Part shown: positions 34,311-44,230 of the stretch, in pieces
Position numbering within the stretch: position 1 is the stretch's first letter
How the letters are laid out: each line of letters starts with the position of its first letter
Origin: Winogradskyella sp. UBA3174
GTDB lineage: Bacteria > Bacteroidota > Bacteroidia > Flavobacteriales > Flavobacteriaceae
DNA: 64,000 nt
Reading direction: 5' to 3'
Assembly (NCBI RefSeq): GCF_002364335.1
Contig: NZ_DEXW01000043.1
Location: 1 to 64,000 of the forward strand
The notes under the pieces: generated by a model
What the model was told of the DNA's origin: nothing
Database searches by the model: none
The model's input: the letters and a program-made list of their open reading frames with translations, nothing else
Made by a program: the position numbers and the translations under genes

Positions 34311-35045
34311 TTATTCTTGTTTTGTTGCTTTTATAAATGTTTCAGGTTTAAATCCATTATAAGAATTAGCCTCATTTTTAAATTCAACTAATTCCGTTTT
34401 AAAGCCTACAGATTGTAAACGTTTGTTTAGGACATCAGCAGAATATATACGTACATGGTCTTCTTGCCCAAAAGCAACCTTCCGATCTTCCTCAGAAATA
34501 ATACTGTAGTCTTCGTAAATATCACCTTGCTTAAACGGAGTTTGTATAAAAGTGGAGCCACCTGGTGTTAAAATACGATACAACTCTTTCATCGCTTTTA
34601 TATCATTTTCAATATGCTCTAAAACATGATAACATATAATAGTGTTAAATGTATTATCTACTGCAGAAATAGCTGTTATATCATAATGATAATCAGCTTC
34701 AAATTCTCCAGCAAAATCTGATGTGCAATAGTCTATAGATTTTATGTCTTTTAGTTTTGAAGAAAAGCGTTTTGGTGGAGAAAAGTGAAGTACTTTTCCG
34801 TTTAATGGTAACTCAGTAAGTGTTTGATATAAACGTCTCGTTCTAGATAAACTTCCGCAATTAGGACATAATAAGTCGCCATTAGCACGAGTCACAAAAT
34901 GCTTTAGTTTATAATCACAAATATTACATTGTGCCTTATTACCAGTATATTTTGAGGCTATTATTCTTCTGAGAAAATGTTCGTTTTTTTGTAGAAATTT
35001 TTCAGGAATAATGCCTTTGGCTAATTTTTTTAAAGTTGTGTACAC
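34311..35045 (-). CDS. SAM methyltransferase with N-terminal zinc ribbon
   Basis: Residues 40-63 form a CxxC-x16-CxxC zinc ribbon (C40, C43, C60, C63) followed by LSRTRRLYQTL. The rest is a class I methyltransferase with KVLHFSPP, CYHVLEHIENDI and ELYRILTPGGSTFIQTPF. Such Zn-ribbon methyltransferases are common in capsule and O-antigen loci, where they are thought to act on sugars. Six bases separate it from the ATPase gene upstream. Confidence 0.85.
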   Translation of the reverse strand: MYTTLKKLAKGIIPEKFLQKNEHFLRRIIASKYTGNKAQCNICDYKLKHFVTRANGDLLCPNCGSLSRTRRLYQTLTELPLNGKVLHFSPPKRFSSKLKDIKSIDYCTSDFAGEFEADYHYDITAISAVDNTFNTIICYHVLEHIENDIKAMKELYRILTPGGSTFIQTPFKQGDIYEDYSIISEEDRKVAFGQEDHVRIYSADVLNKRLQSVGFKTELVEFKNEANSYNGFKPETFIKATKQE

Positions 35046-35050
35046 GTTAA

Positions 35051-35734
35051 TTAGTTTTTTCGTTGTACAACTTCAAATACCTTATTCTCATCACATTTAA
35101 GCGTTTTGCTTGGATATTTTAAAAGCAAAGCATAATCGTGTGTAGCCATTAAAATAGTGTTACCATTTTTATTAATGTCTTGTAAGACTTCCATAACCTC
35201 AATACTTGTTTGCGGATCTAGATTTCCTGTAGGCTCATCTGCAAGAATAAGTTCTGGGTCATTAAGTAAGGCTCTAGCTATGGCGATGCGCTGTTGTTCT
35301 CCTCCAGAAAGTTCATGTGGATATTTAAAGCCTTTAGTTTTCATGGCAACTTTATCAAGTACTTTTTCGATCCGTTCTTTAATCTCGCTTTTTTCTTTCC
35401 AGCCAGTTGCTTTTAGTACAAATTCTAAATTTCCATTAATCGTACGATCTGGTAATAACTTAAAATCTTGAAAAACAATACCCAATTTTCGTCTTAAAAA
35501 TGGAATGTCTTTTTCTTTGAGTGTTCTTAAGTCGTAATCTACAATAGAACCTTCGCCTTCAGTCAATTCTAGATCTCCGTAGAGAGTCTTCATAAAACTA
35601 CTCTTTCCACTTCCTGTTTTACCAATGAGATATACAAACTCACCCTTTTGTATTTCTACATTAACATTAGAAAGTACCATACTATCACCTTGGTAAATGT
35701 TAGCATCTTTAAGTTTTAAAATTGAGTCAGACAT
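35051..35734 (-). CDS. FtsE-type ABC transporter ATPase
   Basis: Walker A GKTGSGKS (38-45), signature LSGGEQ (142-147), Walker B LILADEP (162-168) and His switch H199. The early segment GKTGSGKSSFMKTLYGDL and VFQDFKLLPDRT are FtsE features; FtsE with FtsX governs peptidoglycan hydrolases at division. No ftsX is next to it, as often in Bacteroidota, so naming it ftsE rests on sequence only. It lies in a leftward run with methyltransferase and glycosyltransferase genes, but may be an essential housekeeping gene hosted there. Confidence 0.87.
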   Translation of the reverse strand: MSDSILKLKDANIYQGDSMVLSNVNVEIQKGEFVYLIGKTGSGKSSFMKTLYGDLELTEGEGSIVDYDLRTLKEKDIPFLRRKLGIVFQDFKLLPDRTINGNLEFVLKATGWKEKSEIKERIEKVLDKVAMKTKGFKYPHELSGGEQQRIAIARALLNDPELILADEPTGNLDPQTSIEVMEVLQDINKNGNTILMATHDYALLLKYPSKTLKCDENKVFEVVQRKN

Positions 35735-35751
35735 ATTTTAGCGTAGTAATT

Positions 35752-36732
35752 TTAAGCGTTATTAGGTTTGTATATACCAAAGATATGGTCACTTGGGTGT
35801 TTTTTCAAATAATTATCTTCATATTCAAATAAACGGTTTAGAATCTCTGCCTTTTCATCATTTAATTCAATAAAATGATGCGCAATATCTTTTAATGCTA
35901 AAGTTAAGATGTTGCCTCCATAACCAACCTCATAAACCGTAGAGTAATGCTTATGTAATGTTGGCATTATACTAGCTGAGTCGATACATTCAGAAGGATC
36001 TGCTAAAATCATTCGAGCTAAACCTGGTCCATAGACTTTGTTTTTGTATAAGTTAAGTTTATAACGTTTGCGATAGGGTTTTGGTATGCCTTTAAGCGCT
36101 TTGTTAATTGCTTTTAATTGGTGTTTAGGAAATTGTAGTCTTGTTGGACCAACATATTCATTAATAATTAAAAGCCCATCTGGTTTTAATAGTTGTTTAA
36201 TATGGGTTCCTAAAAGAGATTCTATAGACTTAAAATGATGCAACGACGCTTTAAAGTAGACAATATCATAGGTTTCTTTTAAAGATGCTAAGTCATTGGC
36301 ATCTTGTATTTCAAAGCGTATGTTATTTAAACCTTTTTCTTTAGCAATTTGCTTCGCTTTATTTAGACGCTTATCTGCAATATCTGTGCAAAGTATATCT
36401 TTAAAATTTGGATGTTTAGCAAAAGCCAATTCAGATGAACAGTCTCCACTTCCAAGAGATAACATTCTAATATGTTGTTGGTCATTTAAAAAACGCTTAA
36501 CTGTAAAGTCTTCAATGTTAGTGATGCTTGTTCTTGTAATTAGTTTGTGCCAGCGTTCAGTAACTTTTGGTATTATCCACCAATTAGCAGCAGATATATT
36601 AGAATGATTGAAAGCCGTTTTTGCACGCGCTATGTCATTAAGGTTAAATTTAGAAGTAATAAAATTTAAACCACGTTGCTGTAACTTGGTATAGGTTTCT
36701 ATAAAGTCATCTAACGTTATAATACGCTTCAT
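35752..36732 (-). CDS. Class I SAM-dependent methyltransferase
   Basis: About 100 N-terminal residues without a known fold precede the methyltransferase core: IRMLSLGSGDCSSELAFA (SAM loop), LCTDIADKRL, IRFEIQDANDL, IVYFKASLHHF and LLKPDGLLIINEYVG. The C-terminal 120 residues (rich in KxxYGPGLARM) are extra. Substrate unknown. It is the first gene of the leftward run and is divergent from the TPR gene. Confidence 0.82.
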   Translation of the reverse strand: MKRIITLDDFIETYTKLQQRGLNFITSKFNLNDIARAKTAFNHSNISAANWWIIPKVTERWHKLITRTSITNIEDFTVKRFLNDQQHIRMLSLGSGDCSSELAFAKHPNFKDILCTDIADKRLNKAKQIAKEKGLNNIRFEIQDANDLASLKETYDIVYFKASLHHFKSIESLLGTHIKQLLKPDGLLIINEYVGPTRLQFPKHQLKAINKALKGIPKPYRKRYKLNLYKNKVYGPGLARMILADPSECIDSASIMPTLHKHYSTVYEVGYGGNILTLALKDIAHHFIELNDEKAEILNRLFEYEDNYLKKHPSDHIFGIYKPNNA

Positions 36733-36880
36733 ATATATGTTCTTTCGATAGCGTAAAAATATTATTTAAATAGAGGTTATACTTTAAAATTAGATATTAT
36801 TTATACAATCAATTTTAACATTTAGTACCTGTGTTTATAATTATAGAGAATTTCTATCGTTATAGGTTTTGTATTGAATT

Positions 36881-36888
36881 ATATTTGA
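36881..36888 (+). promoter_or_regulatory. Promoter -7 element for the TPR gene
   Basis: TATATTTG is an exact TAnnTTTG match 24 bases before the ATG at 36913. No clear TTG at the usual distance. Confidence 0.45.
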
Positions 36889-36912
36889 ATCATCAATAAT
36901 AAAACGAAACTA

Positions 36913-39900
36913 ATGCTAGTACTAAAGAAACAATTCATCATCGTTTTTCTTATGTTTTCATTACTTGGTATTGCTCAGAAATCAGCAGTTTACACCAGTG
37001 ATTTACAAGACTATCAGAAAGCATTAACCTTATACAATAACAAGCAGTATAAAGCAGCGCAGTCGTTATTTGACGATATTAAATATAACACGGAAGATGT
37101 TACAATTAAGTCAGATTGCGCCTATTATATCGCTAATTGTGCAGTACGTTTAAATCAGAATAATGCAGATGATTTAATCGCTGATTTTGTAGAAGATTAT
37201 CCTACAAGCACCAAACGAAATACAGCCTATTTAGATGTTGCCGACTATTATTTTGAAAATGGTAAATATAGTTACGCGCGCAAATGGTATCAGAAAGTTG
37301 ATGAGCTGAGTATAGCACGTTCTGAACGCGATCGCTATAATTTTAATTATGGGTACAGTTTGTATTCTACAAAAAGTGAAAAGCAAGCTACTAAATACTT
37401 AAACCGTGTTCTAAGTTCTAAGGAATACGGTTCGCAAGCCAAATACTATATTGGTTTTATGGCTTATGAGGGTGATGATTACGATAAAGCTAATGAGTAT
37501 TTTGAACAAGTTAGCGATAACGAAAAGTATAAAGAGAAGTTATCGTATTACCAGGCTGATTTAAATTTTAAACTAGGAAAATTTGAAAAGGCTATAGAGC
37601 TCGCAGAAGAACAGTTGCCAAAGGCTAGAGGAGTTGAAGAATCTGAACTCTCTAAAATCATTGGTGAGAGTTATTTTAACCTTCAGAAATATGCAGAAGC
37701 TATTCCTTATCTAAAAGCTTACAAAGGAAAGAAAGGGAAGTGGAATAACACTGATTACTATCAATTGGGTTATGCGCATTACAAGCAAAACGGTTTTGAA
37801 GCTGCCATTTCTGAATTCAATAAAATTATAGATGGTAATAATTCTGTGGCACAAAATGCCTATTATCATTTGGGAGAAAGCTATATCAATTTAGATAAAA
37901 AACAAGAAGCTTTAAATGCGTTTAGGAATGCGTCTCAGATGGATTACGATTTGAAAATTCAAGAAGATGCATGGCTAAATTATGCTAAGATTAGTTATGA
38001 AATTGGTAATCCGTACCAATCTGTACCACAAGTATTGGCTGGTTATTTAGATAAATATCCTGAAACAAGTTACAGAGAAGAGGTAGAAACCTTATTAATA
38101 GATTCTTATATTACGTCTAAAAATTATAAAGAAGCTTTAGTGCTTTTAGAAGGAAAGAACAGTTTTGAAAATAAAGTAGCCTATCAGAAAGTTGCTTTTT
38201 TTAGAGGAGTTGAATTGTATAATGAAACGAAGTATAACGATGCTTTAGATTTGTTTAACAGTTCCCTTAAAGAACCAAGAGACCCTATTTTTGTAGCTAA
38301 GGCAACGTTTTGGAAAGCAGAAACTGAATATAATTTATCAAATTATAATGATGCTTTAATTGGCTTTAAGCAGTTTAATGGGTTGTCAGAAGCTTCAAGT
38401 TTACCAGAGAATGAGAATCTAAATTATAATTTAGCTTACACTTATTTTAAGTTGAAAGATTATGCAAGTGCCTCAACTTATTTTGAAAAATTTATAGACA
38501 AGAATTCGGATGATAGATTGCGTAGAAATGACGCATATTTAAGATTAGCAGATGGTTTTTTTGTGTCTAGCAACTATCAAAGTGCTATAAATGCTTATAA
38601 TAAAGCAATTCAACTCAATGAAATTGAAACCGACTATGCAGCATTTCAAAGAGCAATGAGTCAAGGGTATTTGGGGAAAGGTTCAGCTAAAATATCAGAA
38701 CTAAATACATTTATTGAAGGTTATCCTAAATCGGCTTTGCGAGACGATGCAATGTATGAGTTGGCAAACTTGTATGTAAAGTCTAATGATACAGATAAAG
38801 CAATGCAGATGTACGACCGATTAAATTCCGAACACAGTCGCAGTGCATTCACATCTAAATCACTCTTGCGCCAAGGTTTGGTGTATTACAATGGTAATGA
38901 TAATGAGCGTGCTTTAACTAAATTTAAAAAAGTAGCTAAAGATTTTCCAGGTTCTGGTGAAGCTGTACAATCCGTCTCTACAGCACGTTTAATTTATATA
39001 GATTTAGGTCGTGTAGACGATTATGCGGCTTGGGTAAGAACATTAGATTATGTTGAGGTTACAGATGTAGAATTAGATAACACAACGTATTTAGCAGCAG
39101 AGAAACCCTATTTAGATAACGATACAGACAAAGCTATCCGTCAGTTTAATAAATATCTCAATCAATTCCCAAATGGTATTCATGCTTTAAAATCGCATTT
39201 CTATTTGGCACAGATGTATTATAAAAAAGACTTATTTGATAATGCGCAACCGCATTATAAATATGTTGTAGATGGGTCTAAAAGTGAATATACAGAACAG
39301 GCAACAGTTAAGTTGTGTGAGATTTATTTAACCAATTCAAATTGGTCTAAAGCCATACCAGCTTTAGAAAAGCTAGAAGCTGAAGCTGATTATCCTCAAA
39401 ATGTATTGTATGCAGAATCTAATTTAATGAATGCTTTTTATCAAACGGAAGATTATAATAAAGCAGAAGGGTATGCTGAGAAAGTTTTAGCCAATTCAAA
39501 CTTAGACAATAAGGTGAAAAGTGATGCACAATTAATTATTGCACGTTCAGCGATTAAAACAGGAAATGAAACCAAAGCAAAATCCGCTTATGCTGTTGTT
39601 GAGAAAATAGCAACTGGCAGTTTGGCAGCAGAAGCCTTATTCTACAATGCTTATTTTAAAAATAAAGATGGCAAATACAAAGCTTCAAATAGTACGATTC
39701 AGAAATTAGCAAAAGATTATAGCAGTTATAAATACTACAGTGCAAAAGGACTCGTTGTTATGGCAAAGAATTTTTATGCTTTGGGTGACGCGTTTCAAGC
39801 CACATATATTCTAGAAAGTGTTATTTCCAATTTCCCAGGTTTTGATGATGTTGTAACAGAAGCTAAAACAGAATTAAATAAAATTAAAGCTGAAGAAGCT

Positions 39901-39936
39901 AAAACAAATTCATCAATCGAAACTGACGATAACTAG
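36913..39936 (+). CDS. Large TPR-repeat periplasmic protein
   Basis: Signal peptide (about residues 1-21, ending LGIAQ), then close to 1000 residues of tetratricopeptide repeats recognisable by repeated Y-x-x-A-x-x-x-F/Y and A-x-Y-x-L/I patterns (for example ALTLYNNKQYKAAQSLFDDI, YYQADLNFKLGKFEKAIELA, AYYHLGESYINLDKKQEAL). The Lys/Ala/Glu-rich C-terminus is disordered. TPR arrays act as scaffolds for protein complexes. It is followed after 60 bases by an outer-membrane barrel gene, a pairing often seen in flavobacteria, suggesting an envelope complex. Confidence 0.88.
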   Translation: MLVLKKQFIIVFLMFSLLGIAQKSAVYTSDLQDYQKALTLYNNKQYKAAQSLFDDIKYNTEDVTIKSDCAYYIANCAVRLNQNNADDLIADFVEDYPTSTKRNTAYLDVADYYFENGKYSYARKWYQKVDELSIARSERDRYNFNYGYSLYSTKSEKQATKYLNRVLSSKEYGSQAKYYIGFMAYEGDDYDKANEYFEQVSDNEKYKEKLSYYQADLNFKLGKFEKAIELAEEQLPKARGVEESELSKIIGESYFNLQKYAEAIPYLKAYKGKKGKWNNTDYYQLGYAHYKQNGFEAAISEFNKIIDGNNSVAQNAYYHLGESYINLDKKQEALNAFRNASQMDYDLKIQEDAWLNYAKISYEIGNPYQSVPQVLAGYLDKYPETSYREEVETLLIDSYITSKNYKEALVLLEGKNSFENKVAYQKVAFFRGVELYNETKYNDALDLFNSSLKEPRDPIFVAKATFWKAETEYNLSNYNDALIGFKQFNGLSEASSLPENENLNYNLAYTYFKLKDYASASTYFEKFIDKNSDDRLRRNDAYLRLADGFFVSSNYQSAINAYNKAIQLNEIETDYAAFQRAMSQGYLGKGSAKISELNTFIEGYPKSALRDDAMYELANLYVKSNDTDKAMQMYDRLNSEHSRSAFTSKSLLRQGLVYYNGNDNERALTKFKKVAKDFPGSGEAVQSVSTARLIYIDLGRVDDYAAWVRTLDYVEVTDVELDNTTYLAAEKPYLDNDTDKAIRQFNKYLNQFPNGIHALKSHFYLAQMYYKKDLFDNAQPHYKYVVDGSKSEYTEQATVKLCEIYLTNSNWSKAIPALEKLEAEADYPQNVLYAESNLMNAFYQTEDYNKAEGYAEKVLANSNLDNKVKSDAQLIIARSAIKTGNETKAKSAYAVVEKIATGSLAAEALFYNAYFKNKDGKYKASNSTIQKLAKDYSSYKYYSAKGLVVMAKNFYALGDAFQATYILESVISNFPGFDDVVTEAKTELNKIKAEEAKTNSSIETDDN

Positions 39937-39996
39937 AATCTCTTTAAAAAAAGAATCTAATAAATTGTCTAAATATTTTTAATCAAAATATTACTT

Positions 39997-41724
39997 ATGA
40001 AAATCAAATTTCTAATTTTTATAATCACCATATCAAGTTCTTTCTTTTTTGTGAATGCACAAGAGCGCACAAAAGATACTATCGATGACCAAGTGGTAAA
40101 TGTTATAAAACCATATACTCCTATAATTTCAGATGCCTTTAAAATAAAGGATACACCAAAATTGTCTGATTCTAATTCGGCTAAGAAGAAGGCAGTTAAG
40201 TATAATATCTTTTCAATACCTGTGGCATCAACATTTACGCCTGCAAAAGGAAAAGCAGCTACTGTAGATAAAGCAAAAACGGTTAAATTATATGACAACT
40301 ATGCGTCATTAGGCTTTGGTAGTTATACAACAATTTTAGGTGAAGTTTATCTCAACCATGAGTTAAGTAGTAATGAAAATGTAGGTGGTTATTTTAGTCA
40401 TCATTCTTCTGCTGGTGGAATTGAAGGTTTATTGCTAGATGACGATTTTACAAAAACAAGCTTAAATGCACATTACTCTCAAAAGCTAAGAGATTTTTCA
40501 TGGAAAGTAGATGCAGGTTTCGATTTGCAAACTTATAACTGGTATGGGCTTCCTCAAAATTTCTTTGGACAAGCAGAGGCAGATATGATCGATCCTGGTC
40601 ATTCTTTTACTAGTTTTAATGTAGGTGGGAAGCTAAGGTTTGAAGATGCTATAATAAAAGACGGTAGTGTTAGATTTAGACGTTTCGGAGACAACCAAGA
40701 TTCTGGAGAAAACAGATTTATAGCAAAGGCTAATTTTGATATTCCTATCCGAGATGAGTCCATAAATACTGAAATTTTAATTGATTATATAGGTGGCAGT
40801 TTTGATAAAAATTTTAATGATGTAGGTGAAATTAATTACGGCAATGTCATCTTCGGTTTGGCACCTAGCTATCAATTAAAACAAGATGACTTAACAGTAG
40901 ATTTAGGCTTAAAGTTAGTCTACCTTAATGATACCGAGTTAGGCGATAATAAATTTTTTATCTATCCTAATATAGAAGCATCTTACCGTTTAGTAGATGA
41001 AATTTTAATTGCTTATGGTGGTGTTAAGGGAGATTTAATTCAGAATTCATATTATGATTTTGTTAATGAAAATCCATTTGTATCTCCAACATTATTTATT
41101 GCTCCAACAGATCAAACTTATAGAGGATTTTTAGGATTAAAGGGAAAGCTTTCTAATAATGTAAGTTATAACGTTAAAGGAAATTACTACGCTGAACAAG
41201 GTAAAGCATTATTTAAAGCTAATGATGCGCAAACTTTTGCAACAGAAGATTATCAATTCGGTAATTCATTTGGTGTGGTTTACGATGATGTTACTACGTT
41301 TTCAGTAGCAGGTGAGTTAAACATAGATATTAATAGGAATTTTACTTTAGGAATTAAAGGAGAGTATTTTAATTACTCAACAGATACGCAGGCAGAAGCT
41401 TGGAATTTACCAGATGTTACAGGTTCTGTATTTTTAGATTTTCAAATTTCAGAGAAATGGTATGCTGGTGCTAGTGCCTTTTATGTTGGTGAACGTAAAG
41501 ATCAGCAATTGTTAGTTGGTGCTTTGGTTTTTCCAGATCCAACACCTATAACGTTAGATAGTTATTTTGATGCTAATGCGCATCTGGGTTACAAAATAAA
41601 TGATAAAATTTCTGCTTTTGCTAAGGTTAATAATATAGCCAACCAAGATTATGATCGGTTTTTAAACTTCCAAGTACAAGGTATTCAGTTTTTAGCAGGT
41701 GCTACGTATCAGTTTGATTTTTAA
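39997..41724 (+). CDS. Outer-membrane beta-barrel protein (TonB-receptor-like without plug)
   Basis: Signal peptide (FFFVNAQ), a short N-terminal segment beginning DDQVVNVIKPYTP, then about 450 residues of alternating beta-strands ending in ATYQFDF, whose final Phe is the barrel-assembly signal. The C-terminal strands (ISAFAKVNNIANQDY, RFLNFQVQGIQFLAGATYQF) resemble the last strands of TonB-dependent receptors, but no plug domain is seen. It is likely co-transcribed with the TPR gene; substrate unknown. Confidence 0.83.
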   Translation: MKIKFLIFIITISSSFFFVNAQERTKDTIDDQVVNVIKPYTPIISDAFKIKDTPKLSDSNSAKKKAVKYNIFSIPVASTFTPAKGKAATVDKAKTVKLYDNYASLGFGSYTTILGEVYLNHELSSNENVGGYFSHHSSAGGIEGLLLDDDFTKTSLNAHYSQKLRDFSWKVDAGFDLQTYNWYGLPQNFFGQAEADMIDPGHSFTSFNVGGKLRFEDAIIKDGSVRFRRFGDNQDSGENRFIAKANFDIPIRDESINTEILIDYIGGSFDKNFNDVGEINYGNVIFGLAPSYQLKQDDLTVDLGLKLVYLNDTELGDNKFFIYPNIEASYRLVDEILIAYGGVKGDLIQNSYYDFVNENPFVSPTLFIAPTDQTYRGFLGLKGKLSNNVSYNVKGNYYAEQGKALFKANDAQTFATEDYQFGNSFGVVYDDVTTFSVAGELNIDINRNFTLGIKGEYFNYSTDTQAEAWNLPDVTGSVFLDFQISEKWYAGASAFYVGERKDQQLLVGALVFPDPTPITLDSYFDANAHLGYKINDKISAFAKVNNIANQDYDRFLNFQVQGIQFLAGATYQFDF

Positions 41725-41760
41725 TTCCTGCGAAAGCAGGAATCTCTTTTCTCTTTTTTT
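41723..41760 (+). terminator. Terminator of the TPR/barrel operon
   Basis: ATTCCTGC and GCAGGAAT form an 8-bp stem with a GAAA loop, followed by a pyrimidine and T-rich tract. The stem starts at the last base of the stop codon. Confidence 0.75.
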
Positions 41761-41812
41761 ATTTAATGCGGAATCAATTTGAGATTCTGAATCAAGTTGA
41801 GGATAACAAATT

Positions 41813-42508
41813 TTATGACAGTTTAGCCAAATAATCAAAATGCGCACCATCCATAACTTTCTCGCATTGTAAACCGACAGTTAAACAAGCGGTTTTTAAA
41901 GTTTCAAAATCGAGGTAGAGCCACTTCATTGGTATTTCTTTTTCGCCTTTGTAGCTGAGGTAATAATCGAGTTCACCAGAATAACCACTATTAATATCTA
42001 ACCACATACCACCATCGTCATCTTGGTACATGTATGAAATATCTGAAGAGTCAATTAGTAGTTGTCCATTAGGTTTTAAAAGTGACTTTAAATGCTTCAA
42101 ATAGTTAGAAACCTGAGTTAATTCTTGAAAAATCCCTGTGCCATTCATTAAAAGTAAAATAGTGTCAAAGGTTTCGGTCTCTTCTAAAAGGGGTTTTAAT
42201 TCAACATTTAAGACACCACGTTTTTTGGAAACTTCAACAGCTCCTTTAGAACTATCTATAGCTTTTACCTTAAAGCCTTTTTCTTGTAACCAAAGCGAGT
42301 GATTACCTGCGCCACAACCAACATCTAAAATAGATTCTTTAGCTAATTGCAATGCTTTTTGCTCAAGCTTTGGCATTTCATCATACCCTCTAAATAAATA
42401 GGGAAGTGGTAAGGTGTCTTCATCCGAAATATTGGTAGCAGTGATGAGGTCTTCAGAATAATGTCCTGATTGGTAATCTAATAATGCTTTCCCGAAAAGG
42501 TCTTTCAT
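41813..42508 (-). CDS. Class I SAM-dependent methyltransferase
   Basis: SILDVGCGAGNHSLWLQEKG is the SAM-binding glycine loop and VKAIDSSKGAVEVSKKRG the acidic second strand; TILLLMNGTGIF and LLKPNGQLLIDSSD complete the core. The residues around YQDDDGGMW and the aromatic C-terminus should shape the acceptor site. Substrate unknown. Monocistronic and divergent from the YkgJ-like gene. Confidence 0.85.
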   Translation of the reverse strand: MKDLFGKALLDYQSGHYSEDLITATNISDEDTLPLPYLFRGYDEMPKLEQKALQLAKESILDVGCGAGNHSLWLQEKGFKVKAIDSSKGAVEVSKKRGVLNVELKPLLEETETFDTILLLMNGTGIFQELTQVSNYLKHLKSLLKPNGQLLIDSSDISYMYQDDDGGMWLDINSGYSGELDYYLSYKGEKEIPMKWLYLDFETLKTACLTVGLQCEKVMDGAHFDYLAKLS

Positions 42509-42561
42509 GTTTTGATATTAATTGAGTAGTAACCTAATACAATTTTTATTAATTTTACTTT

Positions 42562-43056
42562 ATGCAAAATCAAATTAATAATATTTCAAAGCTCGCCAAA
42601 GATAAGCATAAGGAAAACAAAAGCTTTTTTACTAAACTTAAAAAAAAGCCACCAAAGCAATTAGATTATTTAATGCAAGAGTTGCATGAAGAAGAATTTA
42701 AGCGCACAGATTGTTTAGAGTGTGCAAACTGCTGTAAAACGACTGGGCCTTTGTTTACAGATAAAGATATTCAGCGGATTGCAAAGCATTTTAAAATGAA
42801 AGCGCAGCAGTTTATAGAAACGTATTTGCATTTAGATGAAGAAAATGATTATGTACTAAAATCTGTGCCGTGCACGTTTTTAGGTAATGATAATTATTGT
42901 TCTATTTACGATGTACGACCAAAGGCTTGTAGTGAGTTTCCGCATACAAATAGAAAGAAGTTTCAGCAAATTTCTAATTTAACCATGAAGAATGTAGCTA
43001 TTTGTCCTGCAGCTTATAATATTGTTGAAGAAATGAAAAAGAGAATTCAATTGTAA
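42562..43056 (+). CDS. YkgJ-family cysteine-cluster protein
   Basis: The cysteines CLECANCC (C51, C54, C57, C58), CTFL (C104), YCSIYDVRPKAC (C113, C123) and a late ICPAA are the metal-binding pattern of the YkgJ/Fli-B-like family, which may hold Zn or an Fe-S cluster. N-terminal 30 residues are basic. Function unknown. Confidence 0.88.
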   Translation: MQNQINNISKLAKDKHKENKSFFTKLKKKPPKQLDYLMQELHEEEFKRTDCLECANCCKTTGPLFTDKDIQRIAKHFKMKAQQFIETYLHLDEENDYVLKSVPCTFLGNDNYCSIYDVRPKACSEFPHTNRKKFQQISNLTMKNVAICPAAYNIVEEMKKRIQL

Positions 43057-43108
43057 TTATGCTATGTTCGGAATAATTTTTGATACTAAATTATATAAAA
43101 AAACAGTT

Positions 43109-44005
43109 ATGAAAAACGTCATGCTTGTTCTATTTACATTGTTGATTTCAGTTGTGAGTTATGCTCAGGAGTGGATGACTTCATTACCTATTGCTCAAGA
43201 TTTGGCTTTGGTTCAAAATAAAATGGTACTTATGGTATGGCAAGAAACTACAAAATATCCGTATCCAGTATCTGTAAATGACGATAAGGGTAATACCATA
43301 ATTATTAAAAATTTATTTGAAAATGAATATATAAGTCCTCTCATTTGGAAACATTTTGTGCCTGTTATTGTAAGTGAAGATAGGTATGGTGAAATGTATG
43401 ACAAAATAAAAGGAAGACGACCAGTTAATTATATCGATAAATTTAATGATGATTCTATTAAAATTATGGATGTAAATGGTAATATTTTAAATAGGTCAAT
43501 AGTTTATACAAATTTTATTAATATAACAGAGCTTATTGAGAATTATGCTTTAAATACAGTGTTAGTTACACCAGAGTTAACAGGTTATAGAAAGGAAAAG
43601 AATTTTTATTCGGCATTTTATTTGGCTTCAAAATATATGGATTTAGCGCTTTATTCTAGATCTAAAGTAAGATCTAAAGTAATTGGTTTAGGTAATATTT
43701 ATATAAACGAGGCTAAGGGTTTTCTAAAAGATGAAAAAGAAGAAGACTTGCCTAAGTTAAGTCAGAGATTAGAATTGTTAGAACTACACCAATATTTAAT
43801 TTATAATAAACCAAAAAAGGTGATTAGGCAACTAAAGCGCATGGAAAAAGACTCTATTATAGATGTTAATAGGCCTTATATTAATTTTTTGTATTTCACT
43901 GCATATGCATTACTAAAAGATAGGGAGAACATGAATGCATTTAAATCTAAAGTTTCTTCTGTAAATTTGAATAAAGCACAATGGATTATTAATCTTAATG
44001 ATTAA
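43109..44005 (+). CDS. Secreted protein of unknown function
   Basis: The ATG at 43109 gives a clean signal peptide (KNVMLVLFTLLISVVSYAQ); the in-frame ATG at 43064 would put 15 polar residues before it. The next 110 residues (LVQNKMVLMVWQETTKYPYP, LIWKHFVPVIVSE) have the rhythm of a thioredoxin-like fold, but there is no redox Cys pair. The C-terminal half is helical. No family recognised. Confidence 0.65.
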   Translation: MKNVMLVLFTLLISVVSYAQEWMTSLPIAQDLALVQNKMVLMVWQETTKYPYPVSVNDDKGNTIIIKNLFENEYISPLIWKHFVPVIVSEDRYGEMYDKIKGRRPVNYIDKFNDDSIKIMDVNGNILNRSIVYTNFINITELIENYALNTVLVTPELTGYRKEKNFYSAFYLASKYMDLALYSRSKVRSKVIGLGNIYINEAKGFLKDEKEEDLPKLSQRLELLELHQYLIYNKPKKVIRQLKRMEKDSIIDVNRPYINFLYFTAYALLKDRENMNAFKSKVSSVNLNKAQWIINLND

Positions 44006-44018
44006 GAAAAGTTAGCTT

Positions 44019-44228
44019 ATGAAAAAAGTAATTTTATTTTCAATGATAATGACGGCTGTAAGTTGTTCTTTTGATGATGAGAATGTTATACCTAGATTTA
44101 TTATATGGTCAATGGTATAGCGTAGATTTATGTCAAGAACAAAAATAGTTTGTTACTTAATTCATAATAATACTTATGAGGTCAATGGTAATAACATTAT
44201 TACCATTTTTGGAGAATACGAACATTAG
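44019..44228 (+). pseudogene. Decayed small lipocalin-like lipoprotein gene
   Basis: ATG at 44019 starts a lipoprotein signal (KKVILFSMIMTAVSCS, then FDDEN). The frame breaks near 44100; pieces in other frames read LYGQWYSVDLC and NTYEVNGNNIITIFGEYEH with a TAG at 44226. Together these outline a short flavobacterial lipocalin-like lipoprotein (a G-x-W start and a NTY...GNxIxI end) that has lost most of its middle. The next gene starts 2 bases after the final TAG. Confidence 0.65.
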
Positions 44229-44230
44229 AT

